Assembly: GCA_002633115.1 (NCBI GenBank)
Contig: NWBJ01000010.1
Coordinates: 22,890-86,889, forward strand
Direction: 5' to 3'
From: Muribaculaceae bacterium Zag1
GTDB lineage: Bacteria; Bacteroidota; Bacteroidia; Bacteroidales; Muribaculaceae
Length of the DNA: 64,000 nt
The notes below the pieces were generated by a model, which saw only the letters and a list, made by a program, of their open reading frames with translations, was not told where the DNA came from and searched no databases. Positions within the stretch are counted from its first letter, which is position 1. Each line of letters opens with the position of its first letter. The position numbers and the translations under genes are program-made. Shown in pieces: positions 55,419 through 63,987 of the stretch.

Positions 55419-56819
55419 TCAAATTGTGTCGCCAGCGCCGACACAATTGCAGCACTGGGCAAGCTGCGACAAGGCATAGAGGGGGCAGATGGTGACATGG
55501 CGCAGGGCTCCGTCGGCTTGAGCATCTGCGTAGTCAAACTCTCCGAAATTCTCAAGCGAACTGCGAATGGCATGGGTTAGCCCCTTTGCGCGCATGAATT
55601 CCCATAGGCTCTTCATGCCTCCCTTTTGGTCAGCCTTTACCTCTATGGGCATCACTTTCCCGTTCATTGGGAGTACGTAGTCCACCTCTGCGGTAGAATT
55701 GCGAGTCATTTTCACCCAATAATATAAATCATGTCTAAGGTTAGGCGTCATGTAGCGGTCTATTTCTAATCCTGCGATCATTTCGGCTAATGGGCCTTTG
55801 TTGACCAGATCAGCAGCCGATGCAGTAAGGATGGTGAGCGAGGTTTGGGCGGAATTGTCAAGCTCCATGTTCTGCAAACGCAACAGCAATCCGCTATCCA
55901 TCACCAACACTTTGCGATAAGAAAAATCTGCTTCAGCCCCCAATGGCAAGCCATTGGCATCGGTACGGGTTACAGGCTTTAGGATTCCAGCCTTATACAG
56001 GAGGTCAAGAGACTTCTTTACTTCTTCGGTTTTCCATCCAGGCCTAACCTGAGAATACACAAATTTCTTTGTGACCTGCAGGGCAGCGCTTCTTAGGGTG
56101 TTTCTTAGTAATTCAGGATTAACCTTTTTGCGATATTTGGGGAAATCCGCTTCGTAGCCAATGATTATATCATCTTGCAGGGTCTGGCATTTGATGTAAT
56201 CATGAGTAGAAATCCATTTCGAAACAACCTCGGGCATCCCACCAACGATTATGTAGGTCCTAAACAGTTCCACAATCTTTTGGTAGAGCACCTCTGGCAG
56301 GGAATTTGTAGGGCTGCACTGTTTTCGGGCATCATAGAGAGGTTGATTGCCAGTGGCCCAAAGGAACTCATCAAATGTCATGGGGTACATAAACATCGAG
56401 TGAATGCGTGCCACACCGAAAGTTGGCAATTCGTCAAGGGCAAATTCCAATAACGAACCTGCGGCAATCACATGCAGCTCAGGCATGTCTTCCCGAAAAT
56501 ACCTCAAAGCCATTATAGCCTCGGGGCATTCTTGTATTTCATCCAGGAACAATAGGGTGTCGCCTCCGACAATTGGCGAGCTGGTGGTAACAGACAGCTG
56601 CGAGACAATTCTCTTCACATCTCTATTACCCTTGAATATGGGTATGTATTCGGGATTCTTCTCAAAGTCGATTTTTATGAAATTCTTAAAATCCTCGCCT
56701 AAATGTTCTACGGACCAAGACTTCCCTACCTGCCTTGCTCCGCGCAGCATCAATGGCTTGTGGTCTTCGCTCGCTGCCCAATCCTTAAGGTATTTGTCGA
56801 TTATTCTTGGTAAATACAT
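55419..56819 (-). CDS. AAA ATPase with DUF4143 domain
   Basis: 466 residues. AAA_14 part: Walker A LRGARQVGKSWSVEHL (about 25-40), Walker B LLFLDEIQECPEAIMALRYF, sensor region HVIAAGSLLEFAL. The DUF4143 C-terminal part holds RNSTAEVDYVLPMNGKVMPI and EVKAD, a restriction-nuclease-like core. The last codons (GAGDTI) are made by a palindromic repeat (55,422-55,448), so the C-terminus has been altered by repeat insertion. These ATPases are very common in gut Bacteroidales; function unsettled. Confidence 0.85.
   Translation of the reverse strand: MYLPRIIDKYLKDWAASEDHKPLMLRGARQVGKSWSVEHLGEDFKNFIKIDFEKNPEYIPIFKGNRDVKRIVSQLSVTTSSPIVGGDTLLFLDEIQECPEAIMALRYFREDMPELHVIAAGSLLEFALDELPTFGVARIHSMFMYPMTFDEFLWATGNQPLYDARKQCSPTNSLPEVLYQKIVELFRTYIIVGGMPEVVSKWISTHDYIKCQTLQDDIIIGYEADFPKYRKKVNPELLRNTLRSAALQVTKKFVYSQVRPGWKTEEVKKSLDLLYKAGILKPVTRTDANGLPLGAEADFSYRKVLVMDSGLLLRLQNMELDNSAQTSLTILTASAADLVNKGPLAEMIAGLEIDRYMTPNLRHDLYYWVKMTRNSTAEVDYVLPMNGKVMPIEVKADQKGGMKSLWEFMRAKGLTHAIRSSLENFGEFDYADAQADGALRHVTICPLYALSQLAQCCNCVGAGDTI
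55422..55448. repeat. Palindromic repeat at the 3' end of the DUF4143 gene
   Basis: AATTGTGTCG, CCAGCGC, CGACACAATT: the AATTGTGTCG family with 10-bp arms. It supplies the stop-proximal codons of the ATPase gene. Confidence 0.75.
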
Positions 56820-56837
56820 GATCTCTTAATTTTTATG

Positions 56838-56845
56838 CAAAGTTA
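56838..56845 (-). promoter_or_regulatory. Promoter -7 box of the DUF4143 ATPase gene
   Basis: Minus strand TAACTTTG in CTTAACTTTGCAT, 19 bases before the ATG at 56,819. Perfect -7 consensus; -33 element not clear. Confidence 0.62.
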
Positions 56846-56887
56846 AGAGATAATTCCCAATATTCCAAATGCTTATCATAAAATTCG

Positions 56888-56970
56888 GAAAAATCCAAGG
56901 TTTTAAATCCCCGATTTTGGAAAAAATCCAAGGTTTTAAATCCCCGATTTTGGAAAAAATCCAAGGTTTT
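56888..56970. repeat. 33-bp tandem repeat, about 2.6 copies
   Basis: Unit begins GGAAAAAATCCAAGGTTTTA and continues AATCCCCGATTTT. The three copies differ only by the length of an A run. Not a CRISPR: units abut with no spacers. It lies in the gap between the DUF4143 gene and the ATPase N-terminal fragment. Confidence 0.85.
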
Positions 56971-57029
56971 AGGTAAATTGTGTCAACAACAGATAACGGA
57001 ATTTCCGAAAAAGTTATCCGTAGGAATTC

Positions 57030-57113
57030 GACTCTCTAAAATCTAATTTTGGGTCAAAATTAGATTTTAGAGAATCGAATTTTGAGGTAAAATTAGATTT
57101 TAGAGAATCTTTT
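57030..57113. repeat. Inverted and direct copies of an ATTTTAGAGAATC element
   Basis: CTCTCTAAAATCTAATTTTG is followed by CAAAATTAGATTTTAGAGAA and then again by AAATTAGATTTTAGAGAATC, giving one inverted and one direct copy. A related copy (AAAATTGGATTTTAGAGAAT) lies at about 55,095-55,114 beside the other ATPase fragment. Confidence 0.75.
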
Positions 57114-57148
57114 TTGTAATTTTGTGGGTCGTTTATAAAACCTGCCTT

Positions 57149-57261
57149 ATGGAGAGATTGCAAGCCTTATACTACAGGAAAGTCGAAATGACTGACCTCA
57201 GCTTTAAAAGATATCTCTATCCCCAAATAAATTGGGACAATCGTCTTATTGTAATTAAGGT
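57149..57261 (+). pseudogene. AAA ATPase N-terminal fragment
   Basis: Codons read MERLQALYYRKVEMTDLSFK and RYLYPQINWDNRLIVIK, the usual start of gut Bacteroidales AAA ATPases just before the Walker A loop, and homology stops there. A TAATTTTG promoter box (about 57,117) precedes it. The C-terminal fragment at 55,171-55,332 belongs to the same family but lies upstream, so the two are not one simply deleted gene. Confidence 0.65.
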
Positions 57262-57291
57262 CTCTCTCCATAATTTTTGTCTTGAATATTT

Positions 57292-57322
57292 TTTGATGAT
57301 AAGTAAAAAGTCCTTAACTTTG
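57292..57322 (+). promoter_or_regulatory. Promoter of the ORF6N gene
   Basis: TTTG (57,292-57,295), 19-base spacer, TAACTTTG (57,315-57,322): a full Bacteroidetes consensus 17 bases before the ATG. Confidence 0.78.
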
Positions 57323-57338
57323 CGGAAAATCACATATA

Positions 57339-57908
57339 ATGGAAAGTTTGAACAAATATCAAGAAACTGAAAGTAAGGTAATTGTTTTACGAGGCATTCC
57401 TGTCATAATAGATAGAGATGTTGCTGATCTTTATGGGGTTACTACAAAAGCTGTCAATCAAGCCGTCAAGAATAATCCCGATAAATTTAAGGATTACTTA
57501 ATTACCTTAGAATCAAGAGAAAAGTGGGAACTGGTCAAAAATTTTGACCGGTTCCAACCACTAAAGCATTCGGTTTCAATGCCTACTGCCTTTACTGAGA
57601 AAGGGCTGTATATGTTGGCTACCGTCCTAAAGTCTCCTATAGCCACAGAGGTTACTCGGGCTATAATAGAAACTTTTGCTAGATTGAGGGAAATTTTCTC
57701 ATGTGGGCAAGAGTACGTGAAGAAAATGGATTTTGATGAACTGAAGGATAAAGTGGGAAAACTTACTCATGAATTGAATGAGGCCTTGGAAGACAGCAAC
57801 GATATTAATGAGGACACTAGAATGAGGCTAGAACTCCTTGAAGAAGCGGTTGCAGAACTTAAGGCCTTTAAAGGTGTTCCCAGGAAACCAATTGGTTATT
57901 TACCTTGA
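57339..57908 (+). CDS. ORF6N domain protein
   Basis: 189 residues. The ORF6N domain is at about 12-100 (VIVLRGIPVIIDRDVADLYG; TTKAVNQAVKNNPDKFKDYL; FTEKGLYMLATVLKSPIATE). The C-terminus is helical (DELKDKVGKLTHELNEALED). ORF6N is a DNA-binding domain shared by phages and bacterial mobile regions, often with regulatory roles. Here it sits between ATPase fragments and the SNF2 gene behind a strong promoter; the SNF2 gene may be co-transcribed (gap 44 bases). Confidence 0.88.
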   Translation: MESLNKYQETESKVIVLRGIPVIIDRDVADLYGVTTKAVNQAVKNNPDKFKDYLITLESREKWELVKNFDRFQPLKHSVSMPTAFTEKGLYMLATVLKSPIATEVTRAIIETFARLREIFSCGQEYVKKMDFDELKDKVGKLTHELNEALEDSNDINEDTRMRLELLEEAVAELKAFKGVPRKPIGYLP

Positions 57909-57952
57909 GGTCGTAATTATTTAAAGAGGAAACCAAAATCAATAAACGGCTA

Positions 57953-60900
57953 ATGGCACAGAAATTTGGTAACACATGGTGGGGGCAGGAATGGCTCAAA
58001 GCTCTCAATAGCATTGATTATGAAAATCGCATTCCGCGTGGCGCATCTTACGCTCGCAAAGGGGCAGTCAAAGGCCTTAAGATCAGAGACAATGTCATCG
58101 AGGCGAAAGTGCAAGGCTCACGCCTTACACCATATAAGGAAATGATTGTGTTGCCAAAATTCGAAAATGAGAAGATTGACCTCTTGATCGACAAGCTTAT
58201 GCGGAAGCCAGCCGTTCTCACAGCTTTGTTTCAAGGGCAGCTTTTACCACAGGTTGCCGAAATGGCAAATAGTTGTGGCATCAAGCTTTTCCCGACAAAA
58301 TGGTCTGACTTAAAGATGAACTGCAACTGTCCTGATTGGGCAGTTCCATGCAAGCATTTAGCAGCTGTAGTGTATATGGTGAGCCGTGAGATTGACAATA
58401 ATCCTTTCTTGGTGTTTGAAATGCACGGCATAGATTTGCTCCACCTCCTTACTGATCGAGGATTAAATCTCACAAGGAACAAAAGCGCCATCAAGCCAAC
58501 CAAGGTAAGAGACCTATTTTCCAATAAAACCAGTAAGGAACTGCCACCAACAATGGAGTCAGTTGCCGAATCGGCATCGGTCGATTTTTCTCTGTTGCAA
58601 GGTCTCAACGATTCGATGCTCAAGCTTCTGCCCGATAATCCGCCATTTTATGTCAACGGCAACTTCAAGGGGACTTATGAGGAAGAATACCGCCGCATAG
58701 TCCGTGGTGCCAACTCATTCCTCCAAGGCAAGACTCATGCTCAGTCAATTATGGGGAGCCATGACCAGCCTCAAATCCTAAGCCAAGATATAGAAATCTC
58801 CATTGAGGTCAATGGTAGGCTTGATTATGTCATTACCTTGGCCGACCTTGAACGCAAATTCCAAATCACACGTAATAGTTTAGCTCTCGCATTGTTAGCC
58901 ATAGATCCTGATGAATTGACAGATTATCATCTTACTGTTCGGGTAATGCATCAGGCCCTCTATGCCGCAATCCACATGATGAGCCATGGCATGTTCAAGG
59001 CACAGATTTTACAACGTGACGACAACTTCTACTCTGTGCGTTGGATTCCGACGGTCAACGAAGAGCAATGTGCCCATATCCTTGATGCAATCGACCAAAT
59101 GGCAGGTGGCCCGATGATTCATGCCTTGGTTGGGCCCCGCAATAAGGCTCAAGACATCGATGGTCAGTCATTATGGTTGGTATCGATGTTCATGGGGATT
59201 ATTGTCAACGCTTTAGCATCTGCGAAAGCTGACAATGAGATTGGCCAGCTGTTTTTCCAAGGGACTGCTTGCAAATTCAATGGCGTAGGACAAGTCTCAA
59301 TCCCAGGGGCCATCAAAACATGGCTCGACAGCATGGATGTGGCAGAGGCTATGTGGCGCCCAACCCTTTTCGTAGCCGACGAAGGCGAAGAATACGAAAA
59401 GCCCTTCACATTGCGACTCGGAATTGAGAGCTATAGCGGTACGGAGACAATAGAAGTAATGCTCGACCAAGTCTTAACCGACTCTGCCTGGGAGAGCCGA
59501 AGGTTGGATGTGCTGCAGGGAATAATGCATCTTTCATCGGTCATAGGCGACCTTGACCGCTACATCGACAATAATGCCCAAACTCCCATAAGATTGGGAG
59601 ACGAAGAGTTGGTTGAGCTCATTACCCACGTGATTCCCGCTATCTGCAGCTTGGGGCTAAAGGTTTTCATGCCTAAATCACTTAATCATTTGCTCAAGCC
59701 AAAAGTCACAGTAAAGCTTGACACAAACTTCGAGGGCGAAGGCCTGGTGTCAATGTCAGATTTCTTCACCTACAAGTGGCAAGTGGCCATAGGCAACCAA
59801 TTGATAGACCCAGCAGAATTTGAGAAACTACTGGCCAATGCCAGTGGTCTAATACGATTCAAGAAAAGTTACATCTACGTCAGTCCCGATGATTTGGTCA
59901 AATTGCGTGACCGACTCTACAGTGATGCCTCGCTGACCACAACTGATATCTTCAAAGCGGCCCTTTCAGAGGAGTTTGAAGATGCTCCGGTTTCATTGTC
60001 TGATTCGGCCAAGAAGCTCATGGAGCAGTTGCGCCAAGCTCCGGAGGTGGCATTGCCCCAAGGACTGAATGCGACGATGCGTCCCTACCAAGAGAGAGGC
60101 TTCTCATGGCTTTATCGCAATATGAAAGTTGGCTTCGGTTCGATTCTGGCTGATGACATGGGCCTGGGCAAGACCCTGCAGGCCATTTCATTGATTCTCA
60201 AACTCAAGGAAGAAGGCCATCTTGACCAACAAAAAGCTTTGATTATAGCTCCTGTAGGTTTGCTCTACAACTGGCAAGCAGAAATTCGACGATTCGCCCC
60301 CTCTCTTGTCACCTCGATTTATCACGGCGGTGCTCGAGAAATCAAAGCCTGTCAAGATTCTGACGTTGTGATTACAAGCTATGGCATTGCTCGCTCTGAC
60401 GCAGCTAAAATCAAGAAAGGGAAATGGCAGTTGCTGGTGATAGATGAAGCCCAGAATATCAAGAATCCAAAAACGGCACAGGCCAAGGCCGTCAACAGTA
60501 TAAAAGCCGCTTGTCGCATTGCCCTGAGTGGCACCCCAGTGGAAAACCGTTTGGCAGAATTCTGGTCAATCATGAATTTTACGAATGTGGGTTATCTCGG
60601 TACGCTCAGCAAATTTGGCAAAGATTTCGCCAAGCCGATTCAAGTCTATAATGACAAAAAGTGTGCCGAGGATTTGAAGAAAATCACTGCGCCTTTCTTG
60701 TTGCGACGCATGAAAACGGACAAGAACATCATAAGTGATCTGCCCGATAAGGTTGAGACCGACGTGTACAGCAATCTTTCGCCCCAGCAAGCAGCCCTCT
60801 ACCAACAGACGCTGACCGAAGCCATGGCAGTAATCGAAAAAATGCCTACTGATAATCAGCAGGCTCTCTTCAAGCGTCAAGGCATTATTTTACAGATGAT

Positions 60901-61489
60901 TCTGGCTCTAAAGCAAATCTGTGACCATCCAGCTCTGTTCTTGAAGAATGATGACATCGATGTCGCCCTTTCTGGCAAAGCCCAGCTGTTGCTTGACCGT
61001 GTGCAATCAATCGTTGATGCTGGTGAGAAGGTGCTAATTTTCACTCAGTATCGTGAGATGGGTGCCATTTTAGAAACTATCATACAGAAGCACTTGCAGC
61101 AGAAGACTCTTTTCTTGCATGGCGGTTGCACGATTGAGCAACGCAAGGAGATGGTCGATAAGTTCCAGCGCAGTCGCGAGCACAAGATTTTCATCCTCTC
61201 GCTAAAGGCTGCTGGCACAGGCCTCAACCTTACGGCTGCTTCTCATGTAATCCATTATGACCTATGGTGGAATCCTGCGGTTGAGGCACAGGCCACTGAC
61301 CGCGCTTATCGCATAGGCCAAACTCAGAATGTTTTTGTCGATCGCCTCATTACTCAAGGTACTTTTGAGGAGAAAATCAATGATATGATAAACCGCAAGC
61401 GTAATCTCGCCGAAATGACTGTCAGCAATGGCGAAACCTGGCTCGGCAACCTCTCCAACTCCGAGCTCCACGAAATCTTCGACCGCTAA
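57953..61489 (+). CDS. SWIM-domain SNF2 helicase
   Basis: 1178 residues. The SWIM zinc finger is CNCPDWAVPCKH at 124-135 (Cys124, Cys126, Cys133, His135). A long middle region follows. The SNF2 core is LADDMGLGKTLQAISLI near 731-747, IDEAQNIKNPKT near 830 (DEAQ rather than DEAH) and GTPVENRLAEFWSIMNF. Helicase C has LIFTQYREMGAILE, LSLKAAGTGLNLTAASHVIH and DRAYRIGQTQNVFVDRLI. It probably translocates on duplex DNA and remodels protein-DNA complexes. The stop codon lies inside a 39-bp palindrome. Confidence 0.93.
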   Translation: MAQKFGNTWWGQEWLKALNSIDYENRIPRGASYARKGAVKGLKIRDNVIEAKVQGSRLTPYKEMIVLPKFENEKIDLLIDKLMRKPAVLTALFQGQLLPQVAEMANSCGIKLFPTKWSDLKMNCNCPDWAVPCKHLAAVVYMVSREIDNNPFLVFEMHGIDLLHLLTDRGLNLTRNKSAIKPTKVRDLFSNKTSKELPPTMESVAESASVDFSLLQGLNDSMLKLLPDNPPFYVNGNFKGTYEEEYRRIVRGANSFLQGKTHAQSIMGSHDQPQILSQDIEISIEVNGRLDYVITLADLERKFQITRNSLALALLAIDPDELTDYHLTVRVMHQALYAAIHMMSHGMFKAQILQRDDNFYSVRWIPTVNEEQCAHILDAIDQMAGGPMIHALVGPRNKAQDIDGQSLWLVSMFMGIIVNALASAKADNEIGQLFFQGTACKFNGVGQVSIPGAIKTWLDSMDVAEAMWRPTLFVADEGEEYEKPFTLRLGIESYSGTETIEVMLDQVLTDSAWESRRLDVLQGIMHLSSVIGDLDRYIDNNAQTPIRLGDEELVELITHVIPAICSLGLKVFMPKSLNHLLKPKVTVKLDTNFEGEGLVSMSDFFTYKWQVAIGNQLIDPAEFEKLLANASGLIRFKKSYIYVSPDDLVKLRDRLYSDASLTTTDIFKAALSEEFEDAPVSLSDSAKKLMEQLRQAPEVALPQGLNATMRPYQERGFSWLYRNMKVGFGSILADDMGLGKTLQAISLILKLKEEGHLDQQKALIIAPVGLLYNWQAEIRRFAPSLVTSIYHGGAREIKACQDSDVVITSYGIARSDAAKIKKGKWQLLVIDEAQNIKNPKTAQAKAVNSIKAACRIALSGTPVENRLAEFWSIMNFTNVGYLGTLSKFGKDFAKPIQVYNDKKCAEDLKKITAPFLLRRMKTDKNIISDLPDKVETDVYSNLSPQQAALYQQTLTEAMAVIEKMPTDNQQALFKRQGIILQMILALKQICDHPALFLKNDDIDVALSGKAQLLLDRVQSIVDAGEKVLIFTQYREMGAILETIIQKHLQQKTLFLHGGCTIEQRKEMVDKFQRSREHKIFILSLKAAGTGLNLTAASHVIHYDLWWNPAVEAQATDRAYRIGQTQNVFVDRLITQGTFEEKINDMINRKRNLAEMTVSNGETWLGNLSNSELHEIFDR

Positions 61490-61525
61490 TCAAATTGTAT
61501 CAACAACGTTGATACAATTTGATTA
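61487..61525. repeat. 39-bp palindrome at the SNF2 stop codon
   Basis: TAATCAAATTGTATCAAC, AAC, GTTGATACAATTTGATTA: 18-bp arms and a 3-base centre. It includes the TAA stop. It is a member of the AATTGTRTC family and could serve as a terminator-like structure. Confidence 0.85.
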
Positions 61526-61577
61526 GCGAATTTAGGTGAAGTATGCCGATGTAATGAGGGGGGGTCTGCGCCATATC

Positions 61578-61675
61578 TGTCCAGTATAATGGACAAATCC
61601 TACAAAAATGTCAAATTTGTCCATTATACTGGACAAAATCAACAGTAATGTCTAATCTGTCAAGTATAATGGACA
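61578..61675. repeat. Three copies of TGTCCAgTATAaTGGACA
   Basis: Copies at 61,578-61,595, 61,618-61,635 (inverted) and 61,658-61,675 (one change, CA to AA). Each is itself close to palindromic, spaced 40 bases start to start. Regular 40-base spacing upstream of the amylase gene would suit operator sites for a dimeric regulator, or a repeat family. Confidence 0.8.
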
Positions 61676-61679
61676 CGAA

Positions 61680-61715
61680 TTTGATTTTTATCAGGTATTT
61701 GATTTTTATCAGGTA
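61680..61715. repeat. 18-bp exact tandem duplication
   Basis: TTTGATTTTTATCAGGTA occurs twice in succession, between the TGTCC repeats and the amylase promoter region. Exact identity suggests recent slippage. Confidence 0.85.
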
Positions 61716-61866
61716 TAAGGAGAGGAGATTTGGAAAATTATTGCTAAATTTGCGGTGTCAAAAATTAATACCTATAATCAACCACCATTCACCTGTTCTA
61801 CCAATATTTTCACCAACCATGCTCGGAGCCATAGAGATGGCACGGGCGCAAAAAATTCTCACAACC

Positions 61867-63705
61867 ATGAAACGAATCGTTTCCGGGGCCTTGACATTGG
61901 CCCTCGTTGCCCTCTCAGCAATGGGAGCGCAAAAACCAAAGGTCGACAAGATCGACCCTCCGCACTGGTGGACAGGCATGCACAGCGACACTCTGCAACT
62001 CTTAGTGTCGGGTCTGAACATCGCCGCAGCTGAGCCTTCGCTCAGTTATCCCGGCGTGACCCTCGCTGAGCGCGTAGAGCTCCAGAGCCCCAACTACCAA
62101 CTCCTCTACCTCGTAATTGGCCAGGACGCACAGCCTGGCACGTTCCCCATCATCTTTACCGACGGCAAGAAGTCCACCACAGTTGACTACACCCTCAAGC
62201 CGCGCCAGCTCAAACCCGAAGAGCACCAAGGGTTTACCTCGGCCGACGTGCTGTACATGGTGATGCCCGACCGCTTTGCCCAAGGGCAAGGCCAAACCAC
62301 AACCTCTGGCCTCGAATACCCCATCGGGGCCGACCGCTCAGCCTTTGATGGGCGCCATGGCGGCAATATCGCTGGCATCCATGAGCATCTCGGCTACATC
62401 GACTCGCTCGGCGTTACCGCCATCTGGATCAACCCAGTGCTCGAGAATGACATGCCTGGAGGCTCTTATCATGGCTACGCTACCACCGATTACTACGCAG
62501 TTGACCGCCGCTTTGGCACTAATCAGGAGTACAAAGATCTGATTGCTGATGCCCACTCGCGCGGTCTCAAGGTTGTGATGGATATGATCTTCAACCACTG
62601 CGGCTCAAACCATCCCTGGAAGAAGGATATGCCAGCCCGAGATTGGTTCAACAACCCCGACGAGTTTATCCAGACCAACTTCCGCCTCAACACCATCAGC
62701 GACCCCTATGCTTCTGACTATGACCGCGACCTGACCGTCAACGGCTGGTTTGTCGAGGCTATGCCCGACCTCAACCAACGCAATCCCCATGTCTGGAAAT
62801 ACCTGACGCAGAATTCAATCTGGTGGATCGAGGAGGCGCAGATTGATGGCATACGCATGGACACATACCCCTATGCCGACTTCTACGCTATGGGCCGCTG
62901 GTGCAAGGCCGTATCCGATGAATATCCCAATATGAATATCGTGGGCGAGTGCTGGATAGCCCGTGATGGAGGTCCGGCATTCTGGCAGAAAGGTTCGACC
63001 GTCAATGTGCTCGGCGACCCGCAGCTTCCTACCGTGATGGATTTCCCCATGGTATATGTGGCCAAGGAGGCTTTCAATAAAGACGGAGGCATGTATAAGC
63101 TATGGGAACATCTGACGCTCGACTATCTGCTACCCGACCCAACGCATATCCTCACATTCCTCGACAACCACGACACTGACCGCTATCTGCTTGAGGAGCC
63201 TACCGACTTGGGCCAGTGGAAGCAAGCGCAGACCTTCCTGCTCACCACTCGAGGCATACCTCAGATTTACTACGGTACCGAACTGCTCATGCATGGCGAC
63301 ATGAAACCCACCGATGGCAATGTGCGCCTTGACTTCCCCGGCGGATTCCCCGGTGACACTACCAATGCTTTTACCGCCGCTGGCCGTACCCCGCTACAGA
63401 ACGAGGCTTGGAGTTTCCTCTCGACTCTGCTCAATTGGCGTCGCACCAATGAGGCCGTAAAGACCGGCTCGCTCAAGCATTTCATGCCGCAAGACGGCAT
63501 CTATGTCTACCAGCGCAAGGCTGCAGATGGCAGCGACGTGGTGGTGATGCTCAACGGCAATGACCGCGAGGCCACCATGCACACCGTCCAGACCGCCGAG
63601 GTCCTCCCCATCGGCTCTACTCGTCGCGACATGCTCACTGGCCAAACCATCACCATCGCCGACACCCTCACCCTTTCCCCTCGCCAAATCCTAATCCTCG
63701 AATAA
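61867..63705 (+). CDS. GH13 alpha-amylase / neopullulanase-like (SusA-like)
   Basis: 612 residues from the Met of MKRIVSGALTLALVALSAMG, which gives a signal peptide ending near GAQ; the frame is open upstream but lies over repeats. An N-terminal cyclomaltodextrinase-type domain (SPNYQLLYLVIGQDAQPGTF) precedes the GH13 barrel. Catalytic parts are GIRMDTYPY (nucleophile Asp near 332), IVGECW (acid Glu near 359) and FLDNHDTDR (Asp near 432), with VMDMIFNHCG before them. It would cut alpha-glucans to maltodextrins in the periplasm. No Sus receptor genes adjoin in this window. Confidence 0.93.
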   Translation: MKRIVSGALTLALVALSAMGAQKPKVDKIDPPHWWTGMHSDTLQLLVSGLNIAAAEPSLSYPGVTLAERVELQSPNYQLLYLVIGQDAQPGTFPIIFTDGKKSTTVDYTLKPRQLKPEEHQGFTSADVLYMVMPDRFAQGQGQTTTSGLEYPIGADRSAFDGRHGGNIAGIHEHLGYIDSLGVTAIWINPVLENDMPGGSYHGYATTDYYAVDRRFGTNQEYKDLIADAHSRGLKVVMDMIFNHCGSNHPWKKDMPARDWFNNPDEFIQTNFRLNTISDPYASDYDRDLTVNGWFVEAMPDLNQRNPHVWKYLTQNSIWWIEEAQIDGIRMDTYPYADFYAMGRWCKAVSDEYPNMNIVGECWIARDGGPAFWQKGSTVNVLGDPQLPTVMDFPMVYVAKEAFNKDGGMYKLWEHLTLDYLLPDPTHILTFLDNHDTDRYLLEEPTDLGQWKQAQTFLLTTRGIPQIYYGTELLMHGDMKPTDGNVRLDFPGGFPGDTTNAFTAAGRTPLQNEAWSFLSTLLNWRRTNEAVKTGSLKHFMPQDGIYVYQRKAADGSDVVVMLNGNDREATMHTVQTAEVLPIGSTRRDMLTGQTITIADTLTLSPRQILILE

Positions 63706-63802
63706 CCCATCCCCACCAATATTAGTTGAGTACAGGAGCCTCTGCCTCTGTACTCAACTTTTATGTCTAAGTAAGGGCTCAATTAGTTAAATATGGAGGT
63801 CG

Positions 63803-63987
63803 CCCGGATGGCTACCCCGTAGGGGTTGTTTCATCTAGCTATGGGCGCATACACTTCCCCCTCCTACCCCGTAGGGGTGGTTTCGCTAACCTTCTGAGCA
63901 CTAGAATGAAACAACCCCTACGGGGTAGGAATCCGGGTGTTAACCTATATGCTAGATGAAACAACCCCTACGGGGTAGCCATCCGGG
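63803..63987. repeat. Inverted array of four CCCCGTAGGGG hairpin repeats
   Basis: A 37-bp element at 63,803-63,839 (CCCGGATGGCTACCCCGTAG and on to TCATCTAGC) has an exact inverted copy at 63,951-63,987. Two diverged copies lie between (about 63,863-63,885 plus; 63,905-63,937 minus). Each contains ACCCCGTAGGGGT, itself able to form a hairpin. The alternating order resembles REP/BIME arrays; no coding sequence is present from 63,706 to the window end. Confidence 0.88.

Noticed and set aside
56888..56970. CRISPR-like repeats
   Set aside because: Units abut directly as a tandem repeat with no spacers.
63803..63987. CRISPR array
   Set aside because: Copies are in alternating orientation, unequal spacing and without uniform spacers; no cas genes.
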